Of a stretch of DNA of 64,000 nucleotides, positions 18,653 through 26,469 are shown piece after piece. The notes beneath the pieces were generated by a model. The model worked only from the letters and a program-made list of their open reading frames with translations, did not search any database and was not told the origin of the DNA. How positions within the stretch are numbered: the first letter of the stretch is position 1; each line of letters opens with the position of its first letter. The translations under genes and the position numbers were made by a program. Source of the stretch: Sulfurivirga sp964427185 (lineage in GTDB: Bacteria > Pseudomonadota > Gammaproteobacteria > Thiomicrospirales > Thiomicrospiraceae); the NCBI GenBank assembly GCA_964427185.1, contig CAYRSN010000002.1:23283-87282 (forward strand), written 5' to 3'.

Positions 18653-19414
18653 ATGGCGGGCTTACATCCTCTTAAGCGATCAATCACATGTGCAAGCTGC
18701 GGTTTGCAGCGTATCTGTTTTCCAAAAGGGCTGACGGCGAAAGAAGTCAGCCGTCTGGATCAGTTGATTTCTTCGCAGCCTCACGTGACAAAAGGGCGTT
18801 ATATTTTTCGCTGTGGTGAAGTGACCAAAGGGCTGTTTGCATTGAAGTCCGGTGTGGTCAAACTGGCTCGGATAGATGAGCACGGCAATGAGATTATTCA
18901 CAGCTTTTATCTACCTGGCGATGTATTGGGGCTGGAGGCTTTGGATCAGCCTGTGTACGCCTATGATGCGATCGCACTGGATGAGTGTAATCTGTGTATG
19001 TTTGCACAACAGGATCTGGAGCAGCTGGGGCGGCAGATGCCAAGCCTGAATCGTCAGATTCTGCATATGATGCGCTTAGAGCTGGAACGAGAGCGTAATC
19101 ATTTTGAAAGCCTGACGTATCGCTCAGCCGATCAGCGGATTGCACATTTTATTTTGAGTATTGTGCGCCGTTATCAGGATCGAGGATATGCTTCAGATGC
19201 TTTTCGTCTACCGATTCTGCATCGAGATCTGGCAACCTATTTAGGGTTGACACCGGAAACAGTTTCTCGCATTTTGAAAAAATTCCAGAAAAACGACATT
19301 ATGCGCTGGCGCAAAAAAGAGGTGGAGATTTTTGATATGGCGCGTCTTTGCGAATTGGCTGGTTCTGCAGATGCGGAGGCGCTTTGTCATCATTGCCATG
19401 CTGTTGTAGGGTGA
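18653..19414 (+). CDS. fnr: FNR-type oxygen-sensing transcriptional regulator
   Basis: This 253-residue CRP/FNR protein has all four cysteines expected for an oxygen-sensitive [4Fe-4S] cluster: Cys13, Cys16 and Cys22 with the E. coli FNR spacing (C-x2-C-x5-C), and Cys115, aligned with FNR Cys122. The cyclic-nucleotide-like sensor domain spans about 30-125 and a dimerisation helix about 128-155. The DNA-binding helix PETVSRILKKF carries Glu202, Ser205 and Arg206, the residues that in FNR read TTGAT. It should activate or repress genes when oxygen is low. A perfect FNR box follows 4 bases after its stop. The C-terminal tail (CHHCHAVVG) with extra Cys and His is odd. Confidence 0.9.
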   Translation: MAGLHPLKRSITCASCGLQRICFPKGLTAKEVSRLDQLISSQPHVTKGRYIFRCGEVTKGLFALKSGVVKLARIDEHGNEIIHSFYLPGDVLGLEALDQPVYAYDAIALDECNLCMFAQQDLEQLGRQMPSLNRQILHMMRLELERERNHFESLTYRSADQRIAHFILSIVRRYQDRGYASDAFRLPILHRDLATYLGLTPETVSRILKKFQKNDIMRWRKKEVEIFDMARLCELAGSADAEALCHHCHAVVG

Positions 19415-19417
19415 AAA

Positions 19418-19431
19418 TTGATTTTGATCAA
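19418..19431 (+). promoter_or_regulatory. Perfect FNR box
   Basis: TTGATTTTGATCAA matches the FNR consensus TTGAT-N4-ATCAA at all ten defined positions. It is placed 4 bases after the fnr-like stop codon. If a class II promoter (box centre at -41.5) is assumed, the -10 should lie at 19454-19459, where TCAAAT matches four of six TATAAT positions, and transcription would start near 19466. Confidence 0.7.
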
Positions 19432-19465
19432 GTGGGCGGCGGGAGAAATCTGTTCAAATAAGTCC

Positions 19466-19539
19466 CGCACATGGAAATCGAGTTGATCGGTTCCTCCATA
19501 ATGTAGCCCGCTTAACCCGGATGAACTCCGGGTTTTTTT
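19466..19539 (+). ncRNA. Candidate FNR-controlled small RNA
   Basis: Between the predicted start near 19466 and the intrinsic terminator at 19514-19539 lies a segment of about 74 bases with no open reading frame of note. It contains TTCCTCC (19491-19497), which is complementary to a Shine-Dalgarno sequence and sits just upstream of the terminator hairpin in a region without obvious pairing. This layout (FNR site, short transcript, C/U-rich seed, Rho-independent end) resembles enterobacterial FnrS in principle, though no sequence similarity is claimed. The alternative is that the terminator simply ends the fnr message. Confidence 0.35.
19514..19539 (+). terminator. Intrinsic terminator after the fnr-like gene
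   Basis: AACCCGG and CCGGGTT pair around a 7-base loop and are followed by a run of seven T (19533-19539). It lies 100 bases after the fnr stop. Confidence 0.85.
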
Positions 19540-19571
19540 ATGTTTTTTTTCATCTGTGTGTCTTTTTGGGG

Positions 19572-19599
19572 TTGAAAGTTATCGCAAATAGGGTATATT
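19572..19599 (+). promoter_or_regulatory. Sigma-70 promoter of the second Pal-like gene
   Basis: TTGAAA (19572-19577) and TATATT (19594-19599) are separated by 16 bases and lie 42 bases before the ATG at 19641. The gene thus has its own promoter downstream of the terminator at 19514-19539. Confidence 0.6.
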
Positions 19600-19640
19600 T
19601 CCTTCGAAGAAAGTTTTTTTATGTAGAGAGGATTTAAGTG

Positions 19641-20231
19641 ATGAAAAAACTCATGATGCTTTTCAGTGCTGGTTTCTTGGCGGCAGGCTTGAGCGCGTGT
19701 AGCTCAACGCCGAAAGAGACACAGACAGATACGACAGCACCGGCAGCTCAGGAAGCGGACACGCAGCAGACGGCTTCCGCAGCACCTGAAGCGGGGACAG
19801 TGGAAACAGGTACGGCTGGAGAGAATACACTGACTGCAGAAAATCAAACAGTAGATGTGCAGCAGACAATTGCCGAGCTGCGAGAAAAGCGTGTGCACTT
19901 TGATTTTGATAAGTCTAATATTAAGCCTGAGTATTATGATGTGATTAAAGCACATGCGCAGTTTATGCAGGACAACCCAGAAGTAAAGGTAACCATCGCC
20001 GGTTACTGTGATGAGCGTGGTACGATTGAATACAACCTGGCTCTGGGTGAGCGTCGCGCAAATGCTGCTTACAATGCATTGGTGGCGGAAGGGGTTTCGC
20101 CTGACCGTATTCAGATTATCAGCTATGGGGAGTCCTACCCGTTGGATGCCCGTCATAATGAAGAAGCCTGGGCGAAAAACCGCCGTGCGACTTTCGTATA
20201 TGGTGTTAACACGTTTGTGCGCCCACACTAA
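19641..20231 (+). CDS. Second Pal-like OmpA-family lipoprotein
   Basis: This is a 196-residue lipoprotein with a signal peptide and lipobox (AAGLSACSS), a Thr/Ala/Glu-rich linker (about 20-75) and an OmpA-like peptidoglycan-binding domain (about 80-185: VHFDFDKSNIKPEY, CDERGTIEYNLALGERRANA, SYGESYPLD). It resembles Pal strongly but is a single-gene unit with its own promoter and terminator, far from tolB. Where Pal has HTDERG this protein has YCDERG, adding a cysteine. It probably anchors the outer membrane as well; whether it binds TolB is unknown. ATG 19641 is chosen because AGAGGA precedes it by 8 bases, rather than GTG 19638. Confidence 0.88.
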   Translation: MKKLMMLFSAGFLAAGLSACSSTPKETQTDTTAPAAQEADTQQTASAAPEAGTVETGTAGENTLTAENQTVDVQQTIAELREKRVHFDFDKSNIKPEYYDVIKAHAQFMQDNPEVKVTIAGYCDERGTIEYNLALGERRANAAYNALVAEGVSPDRIQIISYGESYPLDARHNEEAWAKNRRATFVYGVNTFVRPH

Positions 20232-20270
20232 GAGGCCGCTTGAGCGCTAAACGCGCGGGCGAATATGTAT

Positions 20271-20303
20271 AAAGCCTTTCTGTGTTTGCAGAAAGGCTTT
20301 TTT
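20271..20303 (+). terminator. Strong intrinsic terminator
   Basis: AAAGCCTTTCTG and CAGAAAGGCTTT form a perfect 12-bp stem with a 6-base loop, and T residues follow. It ends the transcript of the Pal-like gene 40 bases after its stop. Confidence 0.9.
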
Positions 20304-20344
20304 AGTTTTAACGGCAAGAAAGAATACGGATAGATGAGGCAGCC

Positions 20345-22996
20345 ATGACAGAAGAAGCGGTGAAAATCCATTATTTGAAAGACTATCAGCCTCCGGCGTT
20401 TCAGATTCCGAATGTTGCTTTAACATTTACCTTGCATCCGACGCGAACGCGGGTACAGAGTAAGCTGAAAATTGAGCGCTCAGGCACACATGATAAACCG
20501 CTTGAGCTGGATGCAGAGCAAATGGAACTCATAGCGTTAAAAGTGGACGGGGTGCCGCTGGCGCCGCATCAGTGGCGTTTGGCAGAAAATAAATTGATTA
20601 TAGATCAGGTGCCTGATTCTTTTACGCTCGAAGTCGTCAATGAAATTGACCCTTTGCATAACACTGCATTGGAAGGGTTGTATCAGTCTTCCGGAAACTT
20701 CTGCACGCAATGCGAGGCGGAAGGCTTTCGTCGGATTACGCCTTTTCTGGATCGTCCGGATGTTTTGAGCCGATATCGCGTCAAACTGATCGCAGATCGT
20801 GAAAAGTACCCGGTTTTGCTCTCCAATGGAAACTTACTGGAGCAGGGAAGTTTGCCGGAGGGGATGCACTATGCCATTTGGGAAGATCCATGGAAGAAGC
20901 CCTGTTATCTGTTTGCATTGGTTGCGGGTGATTTACGCTATATTGAAGATCGTTTCACGACTGCACAAGGCAAGTCTGTCACCCTGCGTATCTATGTGGA
21001 GCCGCACAATATTGATCGTTGTGCATTTGCCATGGAGGCACTGAAGCGTGCGATGGCATGGGATGAGTCACGCTTTGGGCTCAGCTATGACTTGGACGTG
21101 TTCAATATTGTGGCGGTTGATGATTTTAATATGGGGGCGATGGAAAACAAGGGGCTGAATATCTTTAATGCCAAATATATTCTTGCCAAGCCCGATACGG
21201 CGACTGATACAGATTATGAAGGGATTGAGTCTGTCGTGGCCCATGAATATTTCCATAACTGGACCGGCAACCGTGTGACGTGCCGAGATTGGTTTCAGCT
21301 CACTTTGAAAGAGGGGCTGACTGTCTTTAGAGATCAGCAGTTTACGGCAGATATGTTGTTGCCTTCTATCAAACGTATTCAAGATGTTGTGCATCTACGT
21401 CGCTATCAGTTTCCTGAAGATGCAGGCCCTATGGCGCATCCTATTCAGCCGCAGTCCTACATCAAAATGGATAATTTCTATACCATGACAGTCTATGAAA
21501 AAGGGGCGGAGATTATCCGAATTTACCACACTCTTTTAGGTGAGGACAGCTTCAGAAAGGGGATGGATCTTTATTTTCAGCGGCATGATGGCCAGGCTGT
21601 TACGGTAGAGGATTTCCGTCATGCAATGGAAGATGCCAATGATATCGACTTGAGTCAGATGCATCACTGGTATGTACAGCCGGGTACGCCGCATGTGATG
21701 GTAGCGAGGCACTATGATGCTCAGCGGCAAACTTTAACCCTGACCTTCCGGCAAAGTTTGCCGAAAGCAGGAGAAGCTTTTCAGACGCTGGTATTACCGA
21801 TTCGCCTGGGCGTACTGGATGCACGGGGTAAAGCCTTGCCTCTGCATATACAGCAGGGGGCGCAAGCCTGCTTGCCCGGTCGAGATAAAAAAGAGTGTGT
21901 TTTCAGGCTGACGGAAAAAACCCAGCAGCTGGTTTTGCAGCATGTGCCTGAAGGCAGTGTGCCGGCTTTGTTGCGGAGCTTTTCGGCACCGATCATACTG
22001 GAAGCAGGCTATGATGAAAATGAGCTTTCTCTGTTGGCCGCCCACGACCCAGACGACTTTCTGCGTTGGGAAGCTCTGCAGCAACTGGCTGTAAAAACTT
22101 TGATGGATAATGAACAGCGTCTGGCATCAGGTGCCCCGCTTGCTTGGTCGCAGGCTTTCTGCGCTGCGTATGAAAAACGGTTGGAACATGCTTTGGAAGA
22201 CCCGGCATGGCATGCGCTTGCATTGCGTCTGCCAGATGAAGTGTATCTGGGTGAGCAGTATGAAATTATTCCGGTCGAACGGCTGCATAAGGTCAGAAAA
22301 CAGTTGATTCAGTATCTGGCGGAGCAGTTTGAGCCGCTTTGGGCAGCACATTACGATCGCTTAGCGGCAGATACGGCGCCTTACCAGTTTGATGCATCAG
22401 GGTATGGGCACAGAAGCCTGAAAAACCTGGTGCTGTCGCAGCTGACGGCTACCGAGAAGGCCAAATGGATCGAGCAGGCAGTGTATGTTTATCAACATGC
22501 GGACAATATGACTGAGCGCATGGGCGCATTGCAGGCGCTGAACGCTCTGTCTCATCCTGCGCGTAAGACCGTACTGGATGATTTTTATTATCGCTACAGA
22601 AAAGACCCACTGGTGGTGGATAAGTGGTTTGCGCTGCAAGCGGGAAGCGACCATACGGATACGCTTGAGCATGTACGTTTATTGACACGTCATCCAGCAT
22701 TTGACTATACCAATCCTAATCGTGTCAGAAGTCTTTTGGGTGTGTTTGGACAAAACCGCGCGGCTTTTCATCGGGGAGATGGTCAAGGTTATGCCTTTTT
22801 AGCAGATGAGATTCTTAAGGTGGATCATGTCAATCCGCAAATTGCCGCACGTCTGTTGACGCCTTTTACCCAGTGGCGGCGTTTTGATACGGGGCGTAAA
22901 GCGCTTATGAAAGCACAGTTGGAACGTTTATTGCAGGCTTCCTTATCTAAAAACAGTTATGAGATTGTGCAAAAATCTCTGATGGCGGATGCATAA
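20345..22996 (+). CDS. pepN: Aminopeptidase N
   Basis: PepN is a cytosolic zinc aminopeptidase of the M1 family that removes N-terminal residues from peptides. The 883-residue protein has the exopeptidase motif GAMENKG at about residue 262, the zinc motif HEYFHNWTGN (HExxH, about 298-302) with a downstream Glu (KEGLTVFRD), an Ig-like domain and a helical C-terminal domain. Length is normal for the proteobacterial type. It follows its own spacer after a terminator and overlaps the next gene by 8 bases. Confidence 0.96.
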   Translation: MTEEAVKIHYLKDYQPPAFQIPNVALTFTLHPTRTRVQSKLKIERSGTHDKPLELDAEQMELIALKVDGVPLAPHQWRLAENKLIIDQVPDSFTLEVVNEIDPLHNTALEGLYQSSGNFCTQCEAEGFRRITPFLDRPDVLSRYRVKLIADREKYPVLLSNGNLLEQGSLPEGMHYAIWEDPWKKPCYLFALVAGDLRYIEDRFTTAQGKSVTLRIYVEPHNIDRCAFAMEALKRAMAWDESRFGLSYDLDVFNIVAVDDFNMGAMENKGLNIFNAKYILAKPDTATDTDYEGIESVVAHEYFHNWTGNRVTCRDWFQLTLKEGLTVFRDQQFTADMLLPSIKRIQDVVHLRRYQFPEDAGPMAHPIQPQSYIKMDNFYTMTVYEKGAEIIRIYHTLLGEDSFRKGMDLYFQRHDGQAVTVEDFRHAMEDANDIDLSQMHHWYVQPGTPHVMVARHYDAQRQTLTLTFRQSLPKAGEAFQTLVLPIRLGVLDARGKALPLHIQQGAQACLPGRDKKECVFRLTEKTQQLVLQHVPEGSVPALLRSFSAPIILEAGYDENELSLLAAHDPDDFLRWEALQQLAVKTLMDNEQRLASGAPLAWSQAFCAAYEKRLEHALEDPAWHALALRLPDEVYLGEQYEIIPVERLHKVRKQLIQYLAEQFEPLWAAHYDRLAADTAPYQFDASGYGHRSLKNLVLSQLTATEKAKWIEQAVYVYQHADNMTERMGALQALNALSHPARKTVLDDFYYRYRKDPLVVDKWFALQAGSDHTDTLEHVRLLTRHPAFDYTNPNRVRSLLGVFGQNRAAFHRGDGQGYAFLADEILKVDHVNPQIAARLLTPFTQWRRFDTGRKALMKAQLERLLQASLSKNSYEIVQKSLMADA

Positions 22997-24173
22997 AGAT
23001 TGGTGGCAAAAATTACGGCTGGGGATAGTACTTTTACTGTTTGTCACACCTGTATTAGGGGCTAAGGTAGAAATTATCCCGCTGGCACCGTCACCACTGT
23101 TTGAATCGGACGAAGCATCAGACTCTCCGACCAAGGCGCTATCTTCTGAGCTTGAAGCATCCGCTTTACCTTTATCGGGCAAAGTGGATGCTGGGCGTCA
23201 TTTTTCTGTTGAAGCTTTTCAGCTGTCAAAGCCTTTTTTAGTGTTATTGCCACTTTCCGGGCCTTATCAGCAGGCAGGGGAGGCAGTGTTGGCAAAATTG
23301 AAACAGTTGCCGACCTTTAAGCCAGTGGATATTATTGATACATCTCTGTTTTCGGTAGAGGAGCTGGTTGAGCTGATAGGCAGCTATCAGCCCCAGTGGA
23401 TCTTGGGTCCGTTGCACCCGGATGTGGCACGCGCACTTTTGCCAAAACTGCCGTCTATCCCCGTCTTAAGTTTTGCAAGCCCTTGTCCTTCGGAGCGTTT
23501 AAACTGCTATGCGCTTGCACCTTCATTCAAGACGCAGGCGTTGCACTATCTTGAAAATGTCCGCTATCCTCATGCGTTTGTTGTGGTAGATATGCCATTT
23601 TGGCAGGGATTATCCGCAGCAGAGAAAGCAGGTATTATGCGTTTTTATACGACTGAACATGTTGTAAAGGTCAGCGCTCAAAATAGCCAGGCCGTACTGG
23701 CAGAATCTTTTAACATGCGTGCTGCACAACAGCGTGCTCAAACACTTACCCGCCTGCTTCAGCATCCTTTAAAGTCTCAACTTAGACTCCGCCAGGATAT
23801 TCAGCATGTGGTGGTATTGAGCTCATTGAACAGTGCCTATCAGATCCGCACGTTGCTTAAGTTCTGGCTGGTTTCTGCTGAAGTGCATTGGTTGCCGACA
23901 GCATTGTTTTCAGCTACTCGACTTAAACAGCTTTTACCAACTTGGCCTGCTACGCAGGCCTATTTATTTCCTTTTTTGGTACAGGAATATGCTAATTCTG
24001 AAAATATTGGCATCTTTCATGCTATGGGAGAGACGGCGCGATTGATTTTAATGCAACCGAAAAAAGCAATTCTCACACCTTTAGGGATTTTGCAGTATCA
24101 CGCAAAAAGTGAGACATATACGCTGCATGTACCCAGGGTGGAGATCAAAAATGGTCGCATAGACATGCGATAG
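22989..24173 (+). CDS. LpoA/LppC-like periplasmic-binding-fold protein
   Basis: The 394-residue protein begins with a hydrophobic signal sequence (LGIVLLLFVTPVLGA) but has no lipobox cysteine. A stretch of the type VLLPLSGPYQQAGEAV at about residue 82, followed by alternating strands and helices (WILGPLHPDVA, IPVLSFASP), fits the type I periplasmic-binding fold of LpoA/LppC. In E. coli LpoA this domain follows an N-terminal TPR domain, activates PBP1A and is outer-membrane anchored. Here both the TPR domain and the lipid anchor are missing, so function may differ. It overlaps pepN by 8 bases and starts an envelope cluster that ends at 26468. Confidence 0.6.
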   Translation: MHKDWWQKLRLGIVLLLFVTPVLGAKVEIIPLAPSPLFESDEASDSPTKALSSELEASALPLSGKVDAGRHFSVEAFQLSKPFLVLLPLSGPYQQAGEAVLAKLKQLPTFKPVDIIDTSLFSVEELVELIGSYQPQWILGPLHPDVARALLPKLPSIPVLSFASPCPSERLNCYALAPSFKTQALHYLENVRYPHAFVVVDMPFWQGLSAAEKAGIMRFYTTEHVVKVSAQNSQAVLAESFNMRAAQQRAQTLTRLLQHPLKSQLRLRQDIQHVVVLSSLNSAYQIRTLLKFWLVSAEVHWLPTALFSATRLKQLLPTWPATQAYLFPFLVQEYANSENIGIFHAMGETARLILMQPKKAILTPLGILQYHAKSETYTLHVPRVEIKNGRIDMR

Positions 24174-24193
24174 CGAGCGGTAGGGAGAGGACT

Positions 24194-25481
24194 GTGGCAA
24201 AAGCACAGGCAGATGAAGGGCTTAGTGATCTGGATGATATTGATGCACTGCTGGAGGAAGCAGAGCAGGCGCTGGAAGAAGCTGAACCGGAAACATTAAC
24301 CGATGCAGATGTGCAGCAGCCTGAGCCGGAAGCCTCCGCTGAAGCGGCTCCAGAATCAGATCAGGGTGCNNNNNNNNNNNNNNNNNNNNNNNNNNNNNNN
24401 NNNNNNNNNNNNNNNNNNNNNNNNNNNNNNNNNNNNNNNNNNNNNNNNNNNNNNNNNNNNNNNNNNNNNATTCGCCAGTGAAGCAGGCAGCAAAAAAGCG
24501 CAGGATAAGTCCATTGAGGCTGATAGTGGAGATGTTTTGCTTGAAAAATCAGAGGCACAGGCGATTGATAAGCCTCAAGATGAAAAGGTAACTGTACCTG
24601 CACAGGTGAAAGCGGAACAGGAACAGCCTGTGGACGCCGAAATTCCTACAGCGTCTTCTGCAGAGAAAGCGCCAGTTAAAAACGTACAGGAAGCGCAGGA
24701 CAAGGAAGAGCCACCGATTCCGGCACATCATAAAACTTCCGGTGCGCTTAAAAAGAAATCCAAACAAGAACTGACGGCGGCAGATATGGATAAGTTAAAA
24801 AAACTGATTTTGGCATTAGGGATTACCACCATCGTGTTGGTAACCATTGGTATTGGTTTGACAGTGTGGGCAGCCATTGCGGCCTCCACGGCGCATCTGG
24901 ATGAGGAAAGCAAAACATTGCTGGAGGAGATTAAAACCGGTGTTGAGCATGTTGCCGTGAAAAGTGAGCGACAGGATAAAACGCTGGAAGCCATAGAAAA
25001 GAAAATTGACGCACTGAGTTTTCAGCTGGAGCAGATCAATAGTGATTTGGGCAAGCTGGAGGCCTTGATGGAGGCGAACTCCGTGAAACCCGCCTCCAGC
25101 ACGGTAGATACGGCACCGATAGTGCCGCCTCCGCATGGTGCTGGGCAACTTAATATGACGGCTCAGACACATGCTGCGCCCGCGGCACCTGCGCATACGG
25201 TTGCTTCCGTGGTGGCGAAGGTGGATCCGGATTTGAAGAAAACTTTGGGTAGCTTGAATAGCCGTTTGATCAGAACACAGAAGCAGGTCGATAAGGTGTA
25301 CAGTGCACTGCGCAAGCTACAGACGCAGTACCGCGTGATTTTGACTAACCTGAAAAAGCTGCGTGCGGAGCTGCAAACGGAGCAGAAGCCGGCTGCTGCT
25401 AAGGAACCCCCTTTGAAACGCCAATATTATCAATATGAAGCCCCAGCATATGACCCGGCAAATATTGGTACTTATCCGTAA
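24194..25481 (+). CDS. Acidic single-pass membrane protein with coiled coil, interrupted by assembly gap
   Basis: A GTG at 24194 with a strong GGGAGAGG opens an acidic Ala/Glu-rich segment (DLDDIDALLEEAEQALEE). It runs into 100 N at 24370-24469 and resumes after the gap in another frame (FASEAGSKKAQDKS onward) to a TAA at 25481. The two pieces are best read as one gene, and the frame difference means that the true gap is not exactly 100 bases. After the gap come more Lys/Glu/Gln-rich sequence, one membrane helix (LILALGITTIVLVTIGIGLTVWAAIAAS), a coiled coil and a Pro-rich tail with a final Tyr-rich end, so the C-terminal half is probably periplasmic. I do not recognise the family. Confidence 0.6.
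24370..24469. other. Assembly gap (100 N)
   Basis: Exactly 100 undetermined bases, a common placeholder length for gaps of unknown size. It falls in a low-complexity Glu/Ala-rich coding region, where repeats could have collapsed the assembly. Confidence 0.99.
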
Positions 25482-25514
25482 CCCATGATTTGAGAGCACA
25501 AGAGGAGTTTTAAC

Positions 25515-26159
25515 ATGAAATCTAACTATCTTCCCCTGGCTTTAGTCAGCACCTTAAGTGTAATCGCACTCAGCGGCTGTAATCAGCAGCAGGTAAGAGA
25601 AGCAGAGCCTCAAACCGTTGTGTTGAAGATTGAGCAGGCACAGCCGGTAGAGGTTAAGACACAGGCACAGAAAGCGCAGGCAGCCCCTCAGAAAACCTTT
25701 GTGAAAAAGCCTCAGAAGCCCAAGTTGATTAAAATCGTTGGCATAGGGTATGGCTCAGAAAGTACCTATGAAGGATATACGCCCGGGCAACGTCGTTTAA
25801 TGGCGATTCGTGCCTCCAAACTGGACGCTTATCGTTCGCTGGCTGAGCAGCTCTATGGTATTAAAATCGATTCAAACACTACGGTATCGGCTTTAATGGC
25901 TAAAAGCGATAGTTTTCGTGCCCGTGTCAATGCAGTTGTACGAGGTGCGCGGATTGTCAGTGTGACACCCATGGCGGATCATAACTACGAGACAATTTTG
26001 GAAGTCTATGTTGATAAAAGCTTTTTCCAGCAAAACTTCGTCTACTCTGCCGAGGCGTCCTGCGGTGCGAATGGTTGTTACCCTGAAGAAGCCTATCAGA
26101 TCGAACAGGTTCAGTGTGATGCGCGGATGAACTGTTCCGGCCCGGCAGCAGCATACTAA
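25515..26159 (+). CDS. LPP20/FlgP-like lipoprotein
   Basis: This 214-residue lipoprotein has a lipobox (SVIALSGC, Cys about 22), a Gln/Ala/Lys-rich linker and a domain at about 72-180 of the LPP20 type. The pattern GIGYGSESTYEGYTPGQRRLMAIRAS is cut here only for length; it continues with KLDAYRSLAEQLYG. Relatives include the flagellar outer-membrane lipoprotein FlgP and Helicobacter LPP20. No flagellar gene is in the window, so FlgP function is not implied. The C-terminal tail has four cysteines (SCGANGC, VQCDARMNC) that may form disulfides. AGAGGAG precedes the start. It sits between two other uncharacterised envelope genes. Confidence 0.7.
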   Translation: MKSNYLPLALVSTLSVIALSGCNQQQVREAEPQTVVLKIEQAQPVEVKTQAQKAQAAPQKTFVKKPQKPKLIKIVGIGYGSESTYEGYTPGQRRLMAIRASKLDAYRSLAEQLYGIKIDSNTTVSALMAKSDSFRARVNAVVRGARIVSVTPMADHNYETILEVYVDKSFFQQNFVYSAEASCGANGCYPEEAYQIEQVQCDARMNCSGPAAAY

Positions 26160-26183
26160 GTGGCAAGGCAGGAGGTTTTTGCC

Positions 26184-26468
26184 ATGAAACGACGAATGCT
26201 CGTATTGGCCTTTATGACGCTGGGGCTTTTTACGGCGCAGACCGTACTGGCAGCCAGTATCAGCACCCGCGTCAGAATTTTGGAAAAAAATGTGCGCAAG
26301 CAGGATAAGCAAATTCGCGCCAACACTTACAGCCTGAAACAGCAGGAGAAAAAGCTTAAGGCTGGGATGGCCAGGGTGGATCAGCTGAATGGACGTGTTG
26401 AACAGTTGGAAAAAGCGTTTCAGGCCATTCAGAAACCCAAACAGGATAAGCGCTATGCCTTTCCATGA
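26184..26468 (+). CDS. Small exported coiled-coil protein
   Basis: This 94-residue protein has a signal peptide (MKRRMLVLAFMTLGLFTAQTVLA, cleavage about after residue 23) and then almost only coiled coil (ISTRVRILEKNVRKQDKQI through VDQLNGRVEQLEKAFQAI). The pattern is similar to small periplasmic trimeric coiled coils. ATG 26184 is used because AGGAGG lies 10 bases before it; the upstream GTG at 26160 lacks a site. Its stop is one base from the end of the convergent rodA gene, with no terminator between. Function unknown. Confidence 0.65.
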   Translation: MKRRMLVLAFMTLGLFTAQTVLAASISTRVRILEKNVRKQDKQIRANTYSLKQQEKKLKAGMARVDQLNGRVEQLEKAFQAIQKPKQDKRYAFP

Positions 26469-26469
26469 G

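Noticed and set aside
18477..18734. Small open frames on both strands upstream of and overlapping the fnr-like start
   Set aside because: No ribosome binding site, no family pattern and overlap with the start of the fnr-like gene in another frame.
24303..24480. Independent gene starting at 24303 before the N gap
   Set aside because: Its start is an out-of-frame reading of the acidic segment; the continuous acidic protein from GTG 24194 is more plausible and the frame change is explained by gap size.
26160..26183. GTG start at 26160 for the small coiled-coil gene
   Set aside because: The AGGAGG belongs to ATG 26184, after which a proper signal peptide begins.
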